In this document: positions 47,648 through 58,608 of the stretch, in pieces | Layout: each line of letters starts with the position of its first letter | How positions within the stretch are numbered: position 1 is the first letter of the stretch | Source of the DNA: Rhodanobacteraceae bacterium | Lineage (GTDB): Bacteria > Pseudomonadota > Gammaproteobacteria > Xanthomonadales > Ahniellaceae | Direction of reading: 5' to 3' | Assembly: GCA_016708465.1 (NCBI GenBank) | Contig: JADJFT010000006.1 | Location: 124,001 to 188,000, forward strand | DNA length: 64,000 nucleotides | The notes under the pieces: model-generated | Seen by the model: the letters and a program-made list of their open reading frames with translations, nothing else | Told to the model about the DNA's origin: nothing | Database searches by the model: none | Position numbers and translations under genes: made by a program

Positions 47648-48676
47648 ATGAAGCGCATACGCATCGATCAACCCGGCGGTTACGAGAAGCTGCGCGTCGA
47701 GCACTGCGCCGACCCGTTGCCAGGTCCTGGACAGGTACGCGTTGCGGTCGAAGCCTGCGGCGTGAACTATGCGGACGGCATCATTCGCATGGGACTGTAT
47801 GCGTCGGCGCGCGAGTTGCACGGCTATCCAATCACGCCCGGTTTCGAAGTGGCCGGGCGCATCGATGCCATTGGCGAAGGTGTCACACGCTGGGCGATTG
47901 GTGATCCGGTCATCGGACTGACGCTGTTCAACGGTTACAGCAGTCATCTGTGTCTGGATCAGGAACAGGTGTTTGCGTTGCCGCAAAGACTGTCGATGGC
48001 CGAAGGCGCGAGCCTGCCCACCGTGTTTCTCACCGCTTGGTTTATGGTGCATCAGCAACTGCATCCGCGCGCTGGCGAGCGCTGGCTGGTGCATTCGGCA
48101 GCAGGTGGCGTTGGCTCGGCGCTGGTTCAAATCGGGCGACTCGCTGGATGCCATATCACCGGCGTCGTCGGCAGCGCCCACAAGCGCGAACACTGCCAAC
48201 GTATGGGCGCGGATCGCGTGATCGACAAAACGCATGAAGATTTGTGGACGGTCGCGAAAGCCGATGCACCCAAGGGCTATCACGCCATCTTCGACGCCAA
48301 CGGTGTCGCCACGCTGGGGGAAAGTTACGCGCATCTGGCAGCGACCGGGCGCTTGGTCATTTATGGCTTCCACAGCATGCTGCCGCACAATGGCCGCCTG
48401 AACTGGCTGCGTCTGGCGTGGGACTGGCTGCGCACGCCGCGCTTCAATCCGCTCGACATGACCCAGAGTAACCGCAGCGTGATTGCCGCCAACCTCAGTT
48501 TCCTGCAATCGGAAGCACCGCGTTTGCGTGAAGGCATGCGCTGGCTGATGACCCATTTTGAGACCGGCGCCCTGCAGCCATTGCCGGTCGAGAGCTTCCC
48601 GCTCGACGGCGCTGCCGACGCGCAACGCCGTATCGAGTCCGGTCAGAGCATCGGTAAACTGGTGTTGCTTCCGTGA
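47648..48676 (+). CDS. Zinc-independent quinone oxidoreductase-like MDR enzyme
   Basis: A 342-residue medium-chain dehydrogenase/reductase without the zinc-ligand Cys cluster. The catalytic-side block is CGVNYADGIIRMGLY, and the NADPH-binding region is VHSAAGGVGSALVQIGRLAG. The C-terminal half resembles VAT-1-like members (YGFHSMLPHNGRLNW, PLDMTQSNRSV), which act on quinones or other enones. The exact substrate is not clear. It starts 37 bases after the kinase stop and may be co-transcribed. Confidence 0.85.
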   Translation: MKRIRIDQPGGYEKLRVEHCADPLPGPGQVRVAVEACGVNYADGIIRMGLYASARELHGYPITPGFEVAGRIDAIGEGVTRWAIGDPVIGLTLFNGYSSHLCLDQEQVFALPQRLSMAEGASLPTVFLTAWFMVHQQLHPRAGERWLVHSAAGGVGSALVQIGRLAGCHITGVVGSAHKREHCQRMGADRVIDKTHEDLWTVAKADAPKGYHAIFDANGVATLGESYAHLAATGRLVIYGFHSMLPHNGRLNWLRLAWDWLRTPRFNPLDMTQSNRSVIAANLSFLQSEAPRLREGMRWLMTHFETGALQPLPVESFPLDGAADAQRRIESGQSIGKLVLLP

Positions 48677-48733
48677 GTTTGATCAATCGATGAAGTACAT
48701 GAAGTGCAAGCATTCAAGTTGCAGGTGGTCGTC

Positions 48734-49204
48734 ATGAAAAAATGGACCTCGCTCGAGCATGCCATTCCACCGCCCGTTATTGCGATTCTCTGTGCGGCAT
48801 TCGCGTGGGCAATCGCGCGATGGACGCCCGAGTTCGCGTATCTGCTTCCTGCGCGACTCCCGATCGCCGGTTTTTTTGTTGTGGCCGGTGTTGCGCTGGA
48901 TCTGTCCGGCTTGATCGCTTTCCGACAAGCCCGAACCACGATCAATCCGCTCGCACCGGACAAATCGACGGCGATTGTCCGGAGCGGACCCTATCGATTC
49001 ACCAGAAATCCGATGTACCTCGGCATGGTGATGATCTTGCTTGGCATTTGCGCGTACCTTGCGAATGCGCTGAGCGCATTTGCGGTAGTCGTCTTTGTGG
49101 CCTACATCACGCGATTTCAGATCATGCCGGAAGAACGATTGCTCAGCGAGAAATTTGGTGAGCCATTCATGCATTACAAGCAGTCGGTCAGGCGCTGGCT
49201 TTGA
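48734..49204 (+). CDS. Isoprenylcysteine carboxyl methyltransferase-family membrane enzyme
   Basis: A 156-residue membrane protein with about four helices. It carries the family's SAM-binding signature RSGPYRFTRNPMYLGMVM and the C-terminal EERLLSEKFGEPFMHYKQSV. Bacterial members methylate unknown small molecules or lipids at the membrane. I use ATG 48734, preceded by AGGTGG. An in-frame GTG at 48704 is less likely. It converges with the giant glycosyltransferase gene. Confidence 0.85.
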   Translation: MKKWTSLEHAIPPPVIAILCAAFAWAIARWTPEFAYLLPARLPIAGFFVVAGVALDLSGLIAFRQARTTINPLAPDKSTAIVRSGPYRFTRNPMYLGMVMILLGICAYLANALSAFAVVVFVAYITRFQIMPEERLLSEKFGEPFMHYKQSVRRWL

Positions 49205-49267
49205 CCGCGAGGACGGCGTTCAAGTCGATGCGATGTTGGCGCATAAGAACCCAGATCGCCGCGTAGA

Positions 49268-52200
49268 TCAGCCCAAAATTGATTTCAACGCCCGCGTCGC
49301 TGCGGCGAATGAGAAGTGCGTTGCGATATTGGCGAGGCCACCGTCCGCAAGGCGGGTCCAAAGTGTTTCGTCGGTGTACAGGCGAATGATTTCGCGAGCG
49401 AATGCGTCTGCTGCATCGGCGACCAAGACATCGACTTCGTGTTTCAGGTACATGCCTTCCGCTGCGACGGTGGTGGCCACCACCGGCTGGCCGTGCGCCA
49501 TGCTCTGGTTTACTTTGCCCTTGACGCCGGCGCCGTAGCGCAGTGGCGCGACCGACAGACGACAGCCATCGAGCATCTCGTCGAGCGACGGCATGAAGCC
49601 GTGCACAATCACGCGCTCGCTGGCGAGGGCCGCAATCGCTTCCGGCATCCGGCTACCGACGATGTGAAAGCGCACGTCTGGCAGCGCCTTCGCCACCAGC
49701 GGCCAGATCGCATGCACGAACCACAGCATGGCATCGACATTTGGCGGATGCTGGAAACCACCAACGAAGAATAGATCTTTGCGTTCGTCGAAGCCGGTGC
49801 TGCGGCCGACGACTCTTGCACGTTCGACAATACTTCGATGCGCGCACCGGGAGCTTCTCGCTGTAGTAGTTCCTGCTCAATCGGACTGACCACGAGCGTG
49901 ACGTCACTTTGCCGGATCAGACGCAGTTCGGCCATTTTGGTCGAAGCCGCTTGGCGGCGCAGATCATCGCGATCGGCGAGCGCGGCCTCGCGCTCCTCGC
50001 GCAGGTAATGCAGGTCGACGGTATCGAACACAAGTTTCGCCTGCGGCGCATAGTGGCGCACCGCTTGCAACAGCGGCGCGGCGACGTAGTGGCGACTCAG
50101 AATCACGGCGTCGAACTGCGCGCCGTTTTCGCGCAGCCAACGCATCGGTTCAGGCATCCACGGGTGATAAAGCGCCTCGACGCCGATTTGCTGCAGCGCC
50201 TCGGTGTAGCGACCATCGAAGGCGCGGTTCTCGGCGAAGAAGTAGACCTTGTCACCCAATGCAACCAACAGTTGCATCAGATTGACCATGCGCACCGAGC
50301 CGGAATCTTCGTCCGGATGCGGTGTGGTCGCATCGACAATGAGTACGTGTCGACCGACACGATGTTCGCGTGCCAAAGAAATCGATGTGCCCGGCTGCGG
50401 TTGCTGCGCTAGGACCGCGGCCCAGCGCTCGAGGAATTTCTGTTGGTTGATGACCTGGTACTTCTTGGCACCGGCGGTGGTGTCGGTGCCGGCGGTGACG
50501 CCTTCAAAATGGAACACCGTCGAGGCCGGTTGATAGAGCACGCGCAGACCGGCTTCGCGGACCTGAAAGGCGAGGTCGGTGTCTTCGTAGTACGCCGGCG
50601 CATAGCGTGCATCGAAGCCGCCACGCTGCTCGAATAGTGGACGAGGAATCGCGATCGCGGCACCAGAGCAGTAGTCGACTTCACGCACGTAGTTGCAGGC
50701 TGGATCGCGCGGGTCGCCGAAGCGGCCGTAATTCCAGCCGGAGCCGTCGCTGAAGATGATGCCGCCGGCTTCCTGCAAGCGACCATCCGGATAAACCAGC
50801 TTCGATCCGACCAGGCCGACGCGCGCGTGCTGTTGAAAAGTGTCGAGCAACGCGTCCAGCCAATTCGGTGCAACCTGCGTGTCGTTATTCAGGAAAACGA
50901 GGTACTCGCCTTGCGCCAGTGCCGCACCGGCATTGCAGGAACCGACAAAGCCGAGGTTTTCGATATTGCGGTGCACAGTGATGCCGTCGATCTGCGCCAA
51001 ATGCTCGGCGGACTGATCTGCCGAGCCGTCGTCGACCACGATGACTTCGAATCCGGATCGTTGTGTTTCCTTGGCGAGCGAGCGCAGGCAGGCTTCGGTA
51101 TAAGACCATTTATTATAGATCGGAATAATGATGCTGGCGCGCGGTGCTGCGGCACGTGGCATCACGAAGTGTTCGAAGACATTGCCGGGTTCCACGTTCG
51201 GTATCAATTCTGGTGTCGGCAGATCGGGCGCGCCGCTGCCGACACCGGCACCATCGCGCATGCGCAGCAACGTCGCTTTGAGTCCACGGCTGCGCAGGCT
51301 GCGTAGTAGCCGTGGCGGCAGACCGAGCAGCCGTCGCGTGAGATAGCCGGTGCGTACGCGCGCATTGCCAAGCGTCGTCACGGTCGCGCGTATCGGCGCC
51401 GTTAGCCGCCAACTGGAACTTCCGAGCAGGTCAGCCTTTTCTGATTCGAGTTGCGCGATTTGCGCCATGAAATGGGCAGCGCCGCGCTCCCAGTGTTGCT
51501 GCGCGTCCTCGTGGCGTTCGTGCGCCGCGCGCAATTCGAAGCCGAGGCGCTGCACTTCGGCGTCAAGATTCAGTGCCCAGTCGCTGCGCTCGGCGAAATC
51601 GCGGGCGTGCACGGCAATGCGATCGTTCAACGCATCGATTGCACCTTCGAGGCGCTGACATTCCTGGCGGCGCTGCTCGGCCAGATTGGTGGCGCGCACG
51701 CGTTCGCGTTCGCGATCCAGCGCCCATTCCATGCGCCGCACCAGTTCGTGTTCCTTGTTGCGGTCGCTCTGGCGGGCGCGCATCGCATTCGCGTTCGGCA
51801 GCGAGTGTGCGTGCCGCCAGGTTGCAGCGGCGGCATCAGTCTGCAGCTGCCACTGCGGCGCGGTAGCGGCAACAACGAGTAGGGCGCGATGTGCAGTGGC
51901 CATCTCGATCACGCCGGGTTGTGCCGGCGCACTTGCAAGATGCTCGCGGATTGCCGCAAGCGCTCCCGGTTCATCGTGCAACTCGGCGACCAGCGCCGCG
52001 ATCGCGTTCGCATCTGGATCGACAAGTATGCCGTCGTGGTCATGCGTAATGCGTTCGGCGAAAGCGCCTAGGCGGGTCGCGATCGTCGGGATACCGAGTG
52101 CGCGCAGTTCGCTGAGCGTGTAGCTGAAACTCTCCGCAACAGTCGCCGGCAATAGCGCGGCATCGGCGGCGATGCGCGCCAACAACTGCGGCAGCTCGTC

Positions 52201-53727
52201 GCGACGATAATCGAAGACCAAGTGGATATCGCGTTCACCAAGGAAGCCGAGGCCGCTGCGCCCGCAGCCGATCAGGAACAGTTCCGCGTGTTCGCGCAGA
52301 TCAGTCGCGAGCAGCGCGCGCAGCAGGCGTTCGCCTTTACCGCCGTTGATGCGTCCGAGTACGACAATCCGCATGCGCGGACGCACCGGCGGTTTCGGCA
52401 ATGGCGTCGCGCCCGTGTCCCGCAAGCCATGACCGATGACTTCGAAGCGGTGTGCTGCTAGCTCGGGCGCTAAGCGCAGCCAGTTGCGGCGTACGCCTTC
52501 GGTGGGTGCGCTCAACACCACGCGTTCATTAGACAGTCGCACCAAGAATGCGGCACGTAATGATTGCCAGAACCCCGGTTCGCGTTCGGCGAACGGTGCT
52601 TCCGGCGACACCGCTTGCGCGAGCGCCTGAGTCAGTGCGGTGGCGGTGTTATCGAGCGCGCTGAAGTCAGCATGTAGCACCGGCCACAGCGGGAAGTAGT
52701 CGTGGCAGACGAGTTCGGTTGGTAAGCCGGTATCGAGCGCGTCCAGCGCATGGCCGATCAACGAGGACACGATCACGCTACCGATACCAAAGCGCCGGCG
52801 CACCTGCTCGAACACGGCACGCCATTCGCTGCTGTCAACGGCGCAGGTCACGATGGCCGCGGCCAACTCGAAACGCGCCAACGGCCATGCTTGACCATCG
52901 TGCAGCAACGCGAGTTCCAGCGCTTCGCCACAACGTCGGCGAGAATATTCACCGCGCGAAAATAGCGCCAGATGCCAGCGTTCGTTGTCGCCATCGGCGA
53001 GGTCGTGCGCGAACTGTTCGACGCCGCCGCCCCAGCCATGTAGCACATGCAGCACGACGCCACGACGATCCAGTCCCGGGCGTACATTGGGCAGGATCGG
53101 TGCGCGCGCGAGTTCGGCACGCAGTGTCGACAGCGCCGTCTGCGGTGCCGCGATATGCCGATGTTCGGGTGGCGCTGGGCCGCGCAGCGTTGCATCCTGC
53201 GCCGCCACATGCAGGCTATCGAGCACGCCGTAACGCAGCGGCAGGCCTTCGGCGATACGCGTTGCAGCGCCAGCGCAGAGCAGTGCCAGCGCGCCGGTGG
53301 CCGCGTTGCATGGCCGCGCGCTGCGTGCACCGAGCAACCACAAGGCCGCATCAAGTGTGACTGCATCACCGGAAAACAGTTGCGCTTCCGGCAGCGGATT
53401 CAGGTCATCGACACCGACATCGGCGGCGGTGACGACATCGAAGTCGGTGACCGTTGCTGCAGCATCACGCAGGCGACGGATCGCGAACGGCGGCAGTAGC
53501 GCATTCGCGAGCACACGCAGCGTGGTCTGGCCGACGTCGACGCTGTCAGCGACACGCGCATGTGCATCGAGCACGACCAGTTCGATGTCGGGGGGAAGTT
53601 GCGCGAGTAGCGCACCCAGCCAAGCCTCGTCAGGCTGGCCGAGCACGGCCACGCAGAGCGGGCGGGCATGGGTCACGGATTTGGGCGCTGCGCACTCTGG
53701 ATTGGTGCGCTCTGCCTGAATTATCAC
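49268..53727 (-). CDS. Giant multidomain glycosyltransferase (one frameshift)
   Basis: About 1486 residues reconstructed. Order: a poorly conserved N-terminal domain; a GT4-type transferase (MRIVVLGRINGGKGERLL, then AESFSYTLSELRALGIPTIA); a coiled coil (RRMEWALDRERERVRATNL); a GT2 domain (ASIIIPIYNKWSYTEACLRS, VVDDGSADQS, VFLNNDTQVAPNW, YEDTDLAFQVREAG); and a second GT4 domain starting RHVLIVDATTPHPDEDSGS. The frame breaks near 49813, where one G is missing after SNVQE. The rest (FDERKDLFFVGGFQHPPNVD, then APLRYGAGVKGKVNQSM) ends at 49268. The start is uncertain: GTG 53727 or GTG 53676. Likely role: stepwise polysaccharide assembly at the inner membrane. Confidence 0.85.
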
Positions 53728-53807
53728 GGAATCGCCCGCGGCCCGCCATGCGAGGCTGAAAATCGCTCGGGTAGACTGCGACGCCACTCCTTGCCCTCGG
53801 TGTTCGC

Positions 53808-56139
53808 TTGACCCGTTTCCTCGACCTGTTGCGCAGGTGCTATCGCTGGTTCCGGGTGCCGATTTGGCTTGCACTCGGCCTCGCCATCGGTTTCCTCGGC
53901 CCGTACTTCTGGTACCTGGACCGACTGGTGCGCGCCGGTTTCGACGGTCTGCGCTTCGATACCCCGAGTCGCGTCTGCGCGCGCGCTGGAATTACGGCCG
54001 GGCCGCGCCCTGGATGCCGACACCCTGCTGTTGGAGCTTGAGGCTGCCCGCTATGGCCAAAGTGCGGACGCGATTCAGCCCGGCAGTTATGTCCGTGATG
54101 GCAACAGTTTTCTGATCCAGACCCGCGCCTTCGTCGATGGCGGTGGTGCGCAGCCGTCGCGGCGGATCCGCGTCACCTTGGCCAACCGTCGCATCGGCAA
54201 GCTGGAAGATGTCGCTGCGAAACGCGCGCTGGAATCGGTGAAGATCGATCCGGCGCGCATCGCGACGCTCTACGGCAAGGCCCGCCAGGAGCGCCGCCTG
54301 GTCAAGCTCGACGAAGTGCCGCCGTTGTTCCTGCGCACCTTGCTCGCGGTCGAGGACAAAGGATTTCGCGACCCATCACGGCATCGACCCCTGGGGCATG
54401 GCGGGCGATGTTCGTCAACGTCAAGTCCGGCGAGTTGTCGCAGGGTGGCTCGACGCTGACGCAGCAGCTGGTGCGCAACCAGTTCCTCGACCGCCGCAAG
54501 AAATGGGCGCGCAAGTTCAACGAGATCGGTCTCGCCCTGATGATCGAGGCGCGCGCTACAGCAAGGCGCAGATCCTCGAGGCCTATCTCAACGACGTCTA
54601 CCTCGGCCAGCATGGCGCGCAGTCGGTGCATGGCATCGGCGCCGCCGCCGAGTTCCATTTCGGGCGCGACCTCGAAACACTGGCGCCGCACGGAAATGGC
54701 GCTGCTGGTCGGCATGATCCAGGGGCCGTCGCTGTACGACCCGCGGCGTTCGCCGGCGAAGGCATTGAAGCGTCGCAACCTGGTGCTGCGCGAAATGCAG
54801 GAGGCCGGCCTGCTCAGCGCCATCGAAGCCAAGGGCCAGCAGCGTCTGGGCCTGAACGTGACGCCGAACGGCGCGATCGCACGCAATCGCTATCCAGGGT
54901 TCATCGAGCTGGTGCAGGCACAGATGGCGCGCGACTACGACGCCGGCGACCTGTCCAGCGAAGGTCTTGCCATTCACACCACATTGGCGCCGTCGACACA
55001 GGATTATGCCGAGCGCGCCGTGACCGAGAAGGTAAAGATGCTGGCGAAAGACACCAGTGGTCTGCAAGCGGCGATGGTGGTGACGCGCGCCGCCACCGGC
55101 GCGATCGAAGCCGTGGTCGGCGACCGCGATCCGCAACGGCCGGGCTTCAATCGCGCAGCCATGGCGGCACGCCCGATTGGCTCACTGGTCAAACCCTTCG
55201 TGTATCTGGTGGCGCTGCGCAGCCGGAACGCTGGTCGCTGATGACGGTGTTGCCAGATCGCGCGGTGCGCTACGGCAGCGCAATGGCCAGATCTGGCAAC
55301 CGCGAAATGCCGACAACCTCGAACATGGCGATGTCGCATTAATCGACGCGCTAGCGCCGTTCCTCAACCCCCGCAACCGTGCACCTCGGCCTCGATGTCG
55401 GCTGAAAGTCGAACGTCTGCTCGAAGCCTGGTGCCGGGGTCGACGTCTCGCCGCATCCATCACTGCTGCTCGGTGCGACCGAGATGACGCCGTTACAGGT
55501 CGCGCAGGCCTACCAGTACCTCGCTGCTGACGGCCATCTATTGCCGTTGTCCTCAGTGACTGCGGTGATCGATCGCAATGGCCGCGCCATCGCCCGTTAC
55601 CGTGCACCGCAGCGTGCCGGCGAACTGGTCGAGGCGGCGCGTCTGGTCAGCTTCGCGATGCAGGAAGGCTCGCGCAGCGGTACCGGCGCAGCGCTCGTCG
55701 GGCTGGGGCTTGGCGATCTAGATGTCGCTGGCAAGACCGGTACGTCGGATGATCAGCGCGATTCTTGGTACGCCGGATTTACTGGCGGGCCATTTGGCGG
55801 TGGTCTGGCTCGGTCGCGACGACAACAAGCGCACCGGCTTCTACGGCGCGACGGGCGCGATGCGATTGTGGGCAGGCCTGTTCGCAAAGCTGCCGAGCCG
55901 AACCGCTGCAACTCGATCTCGGGCACAATCCGGTGGTGCGCTGGATCGATCCGCCGACGCAGCGCGCGACCAGCGCCGAATGCGATGGCGCGCGTGCGCT
56001 GCCCTTCATCCGCGGCTTCGAACCGAGCGACTACATGGACTGCGACCGCTGGACGATCGACGACTGGTTCCGCAACCGTGTCCTCCAGCGTGAGCCACCG
56101 TCCATCGATGGCCAACGGAATGATGCCGATGAACGTTGA
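53808..56139 (+). pseudogene. mrcB: Penicillin-binding protein 1b, many frameshifts
   Basis: The pieces reconstruct to a class A PBP of about 775 residues: a membrane anchor (VPIWLALGLAIGFLGPYFW), a UB2H-like region (LELRPGRALDADTLLLELEA), a transglycosylase domain (LLAVEDKGF, GGSTLTQQLVRNQFL) and a transpeptidase domain (GSLVKPFVYLVAL with SxxK; VAGKTGTSDDQRDSW with KTG). Between 53980 and 55920 the frame changes roughly ten times. All catalytic motifs remain, and no other class A PBP is seen here, so I suspect poor sequence rather than a dead gene. It starts with TTG 53808 and overlaps the lipoprotein gene downstream. PBP1b polymerises and cross-links peptidoglycan. Confidence 0.82.
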
Positions 56140-56653
56140 ATACCGCCGTTTAGTGTGCGTGATCGCCGCACTCGGGCTCGCTGCCTGTGCAACCAAGGCG
56201 CCGCCGAAGCCAGCAGCGAAGGCCGCGGAACCGCCGCCGCGCGATTGGGTTACCGAGATTCGCGCGGAGGCACATCAGCTGCCTTCGAACGTGGAAGTGT
56301 TGCCGCTGCAGGAAGCGGCGGTTGAGGACTTGCGTCAGAAAGCACGCGCAGCCGAGACCGCCAAGCAGTTCGATATGGCGGATGCGACGCTGGATGCAGC
56401 GCTCGCAATCACCCCTGACGATCCGGCGCTGTGGCAATGGCGCGCAGAAATTGCGCTGGCCGAGCGCCGCTTCGACGATGCCATCGCGCATGCACGCAAG
56501 TCGGAAGCAATGGGTCCCAAGCTCGGTCAATTGTGCGTGCGCAACTGGTTGACGGTTGCAGCAGCACGACATGAATCGCACGACGCCGCCGGCGAGTCCG
56601 ATGCGCGCAGCAAGGCCAGCGCCTGTCCGGTGCCTGCACCGATTCGGATGTGA
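56129..56653 (+). CDS. TPR lipoprotein, probable LpoP-type PBP1b activator
   Basis: A 174-residue lipoprotein with signal sequence and lipobox ALGLAAC, a Pro/Ala-rich linker (PPKPAAKAAEPPP), and a helical region with two tetratricopeptide-like repeats (AAETAKQFDMADATLDAAL, ALAERRFDDAIAHARKSEA). In Pseudomonas the PBP1b activator LpoP is a TPR outer-membrane lipoprotein encoded beside mrcB, the same arrangement as here. Function is inferred from that. Starts at ATG 56129, 56123 and 56120 share the frame. The yoaA-like gene overlaps its stop. Confidence 0.75.
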   Translation: MNVEYRRLVCVIAALGLAACATKAPPKPAAKAAEPPPRDWVTEIRAEAHQLPSNVEVLPLQEAAVEDLRQKARAAETAKQFDMADATLDAALAITPDDPALWQWRAEIALAERRFDDAIAHARKSEAMGPKLGQLCVRNWLTVAAARHESHDAAGESDARSKASACPVPAPIRM

Positions 56654-58581
56654 GCAAGGTGTTGCGCGCCGCGCCGACGCTGGCTGAAGATGGCGTGCTC
56701 GCCCTCGCGATCGATGGCTTCACGCCACGCACGGTGCAGCAGGAGATGGCGACAGCGATCGAGGAGACGATTCGCGACGGCGGGGAACTCGTGGTCGAGG
56801 CGGGCACCGGCACCGGCAAGACGTTCGCCTATTTGGTTCCGGCGCTGCAGAGCGGACAGCGGGTGATTATTTCGACCGGCACCAAGGCGCTGCAGGACCA
56901 ACTGTTCCATCGCGATTTGCCGCGCGTTCACCGGGCGCTCGGCATACCGGCCAAGATCGCGCTGTTGAAAGGGCGCGCGAACTATGTCTGCTGGTATCGC
57001 TTGGACAAGGCCAAGCGCGAAGGCCAGTTCCCAACCCGCGCAATGCTTGCTGAACTGAACGTCGTGCTTGATTTCGCAACGACCACACGTTCCGGCGATC
57101 TCGGCGAGTGTGATGGTTTGAGTGAAGACGCGGCGATTCTGCCGCGCGTCACCTCGACCAGCGAAAACTGCCTCGGCTCAGAATGCGCGTTCTTCAACGA
57201 CTGCTTCGTGGTCAAGGCACGGCGTGCCGCGCAGGAAGCTGATGTCGTGGTCGTCAACCATCATTTGTTGTTTGCTGATCTGGCCATTCGCCGCGAAGGC
57301 TTTGGCGAAATCCTGCCCGGTGCGAATCTGTTCATCGTCGACGAGGCGCACCAGTTGCCTGATCTCGCCGGACAATTTTTCGGTGAATCGCTATCGACGC
57401 GACAGCTCGCTGATCTCGCCCAGGATGCGTTGCGCGAAAGCGGAGACGTCACCGGCGCGCGTTCGACACTGGTGCGGGTGGCGCCGGCGGTCGAGGATCA
57501 AATCAAGAAACTGCGCTTGGCGGTGCAAGGTGCGGTGGCACGCGGTGCATGGCCGCCGTTGCGGGAGCAGTCGGCGGTACGCGACGCCATCGACCAGGTT
57601 GCGCAGGCGCTCGACGATCTGACGGCGGCACTCGATCTTCTGGCCGAAGCCAGCGAAGGCCTTGCTGCCTGTGCCGCGCGCGCTGGGGTATTCGTACAGC
57701 AATTATCGTTGTGGCGTGATCCGGAGCCGGATGGCCACGTGCTCTGGTACGAAACCAGCGAGCGCCACCTCACCGTGACCGCAACGCCGCTTGATGCGTC
57801 GGAGCCGCTGCGTGAATTCCGCGAACGCTTGAACGCGGCATGGATATTCACTTCGGCAACGCTGGCGGTCGCCGGCAAGTTCAGTCACTACCTTGGACAG
57901 ATGGGCTTGCAGCAGCCGCGTACCTTGGCCTTGGCGAGTCCATTCGATTACGCGACTCAAGGGCTGATGTATCTGCCCAAGGGCTTGCCGGCACCAAATT
58001 CGCCCGAGCACACGCGCGCCGTCGTGAATCTGGCGATGCCGGTGCTGGAAGCCTCGAATGGTCGCGCATTTCTGCTGTTCACCACGCACCGCGCGCTGCG
58101 TCAGGCCGCCGAGTTGCTTGCGCACTCGCGCTTCCCACTCTTCGTGCAAGGCACCGCACCGCGTTCGGCGCTGCTGGATGCCTTCCGTGCGTCGGGTCAT
58201 GGGGTGTTGCTGGGGGCCGCGAGTTTCTGGGAGGGCGTGGACGTACGTGGCGACGCGCTCAGTGTGGTGGTGATCGACAAGCTGCCATTTGCACCGCCGG
58301 ACGATCCGGTGCTCGATGCGCGCATCCGAACGATCCGCGAGCATGGCGGCAATCCGTTTGCGGAGTTGCAGATTCCACAAGCCGCGATCGCGCTGAAACA
58401 AGGCGCCGGCCGCCTGATCCGCGACATCCACGATCGCGGCGTGCTGATGTTCGGCGATCCGCGCCTCGTCACCCAAGGCTACGGGCGTACCTTCATCGAC
58501 AGCCTGCCGCCGATGCCGCGCACCCGCGAACTCGCCGATGTGCAGGCGTTTTTCGCTCAGGATGCGGCTGTTCCATTTTGA
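56650..58581 (+). CDS. yoaA: DinG/YoaA-family ATP-dependent DNA helicase
   Basis: A 643-residue superfamily 2 XPD-like helicase. Walker A is EAGTGTGKTFAYL and the DEAH box is FIVDEAHQL. Four cysteines of the Fe-S domain are visible in NYVCWYRLD and ENCLGSECAFFNDCFV. C-terminal motifs include ASFWEGVDVRGD and LKQGAGRLIRD. Length and motif order fit YoaA rather than DinG. YoaA unwinds damaged or stalled replication substrates with the DNA polymerase III chi subunit. The start is GTG at 56650, overlapping the lipoprotein stop (GTGA). Confidence 0.9.
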   Translation: MSKVLRAAPTLAEDGVLALAIDGFTPRTVQQEMATAIEETIRDGGELVVEAGTGTGKTFAYLVPALQSGQRVIISTGTKALQDQLFHRDLPRVHRALGIPAKIALLKGRANYVCWYRLDKAKREGQFPTRAMLAELNVVLDFATTTRSGDLGECDGLSEDAAILPRVTSTSENCLGSECAFFNDCFVVKARRAAQEADVVVVNHHLLFADLAIRREGFGEILPGANLFIVDEAHQLPDLAGQFFGESLSTRQLADLAQDALRESGDVTGARSTLVRVAPAVEDQIKKLRLAVQGAVARGAWPPLREQSAVRDAIDQVAQALDDLTAALDLLAEASEGLAACAARAGVFVQQLSLWRDPEPDGHVLWYETSERHLTVTATPLDASEPLREFRERLNAAWIFTSATLAVAGKFSHYLGQMGLQQPRTLALASPFDYATQGLMYLPKGLPAPNSPEHTRAVVNLAMPVLEASNGRAFLLFTTHRALRQAAELLAHSRFPLFVQGTAPRSALLDAFRASGHGVLLGAASFWEGVDVRGDALSVVVIDKLPFAPPDDPVLDARIRTIREHGGNPFAELQIPQAAIALKQGAGRLIRDIHDRGVLMFGDPRLVTQGYGRTFIDSLPPMPRTRELADVQAFFAQDAAVPF

Positions 58582-58608
58582 TCGATGGCGTGTGGCCAGT
58601 GGCCGACA

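Noticed and set aside
48679..48686. TTGATCAA as an FNR box
   Set aside because: The two half-sites abut without the required four-base spacer, and the site lies downstream of one gene rather than at a fitting distance from a promoter.
58493..58608. The extended basic C-terminus of the LTA-synthase-like protein
   Set aside because: It arises from the frameshift near 58687 and overlaps the end of yoaA. The alternative frame ends sensibly at 58609.
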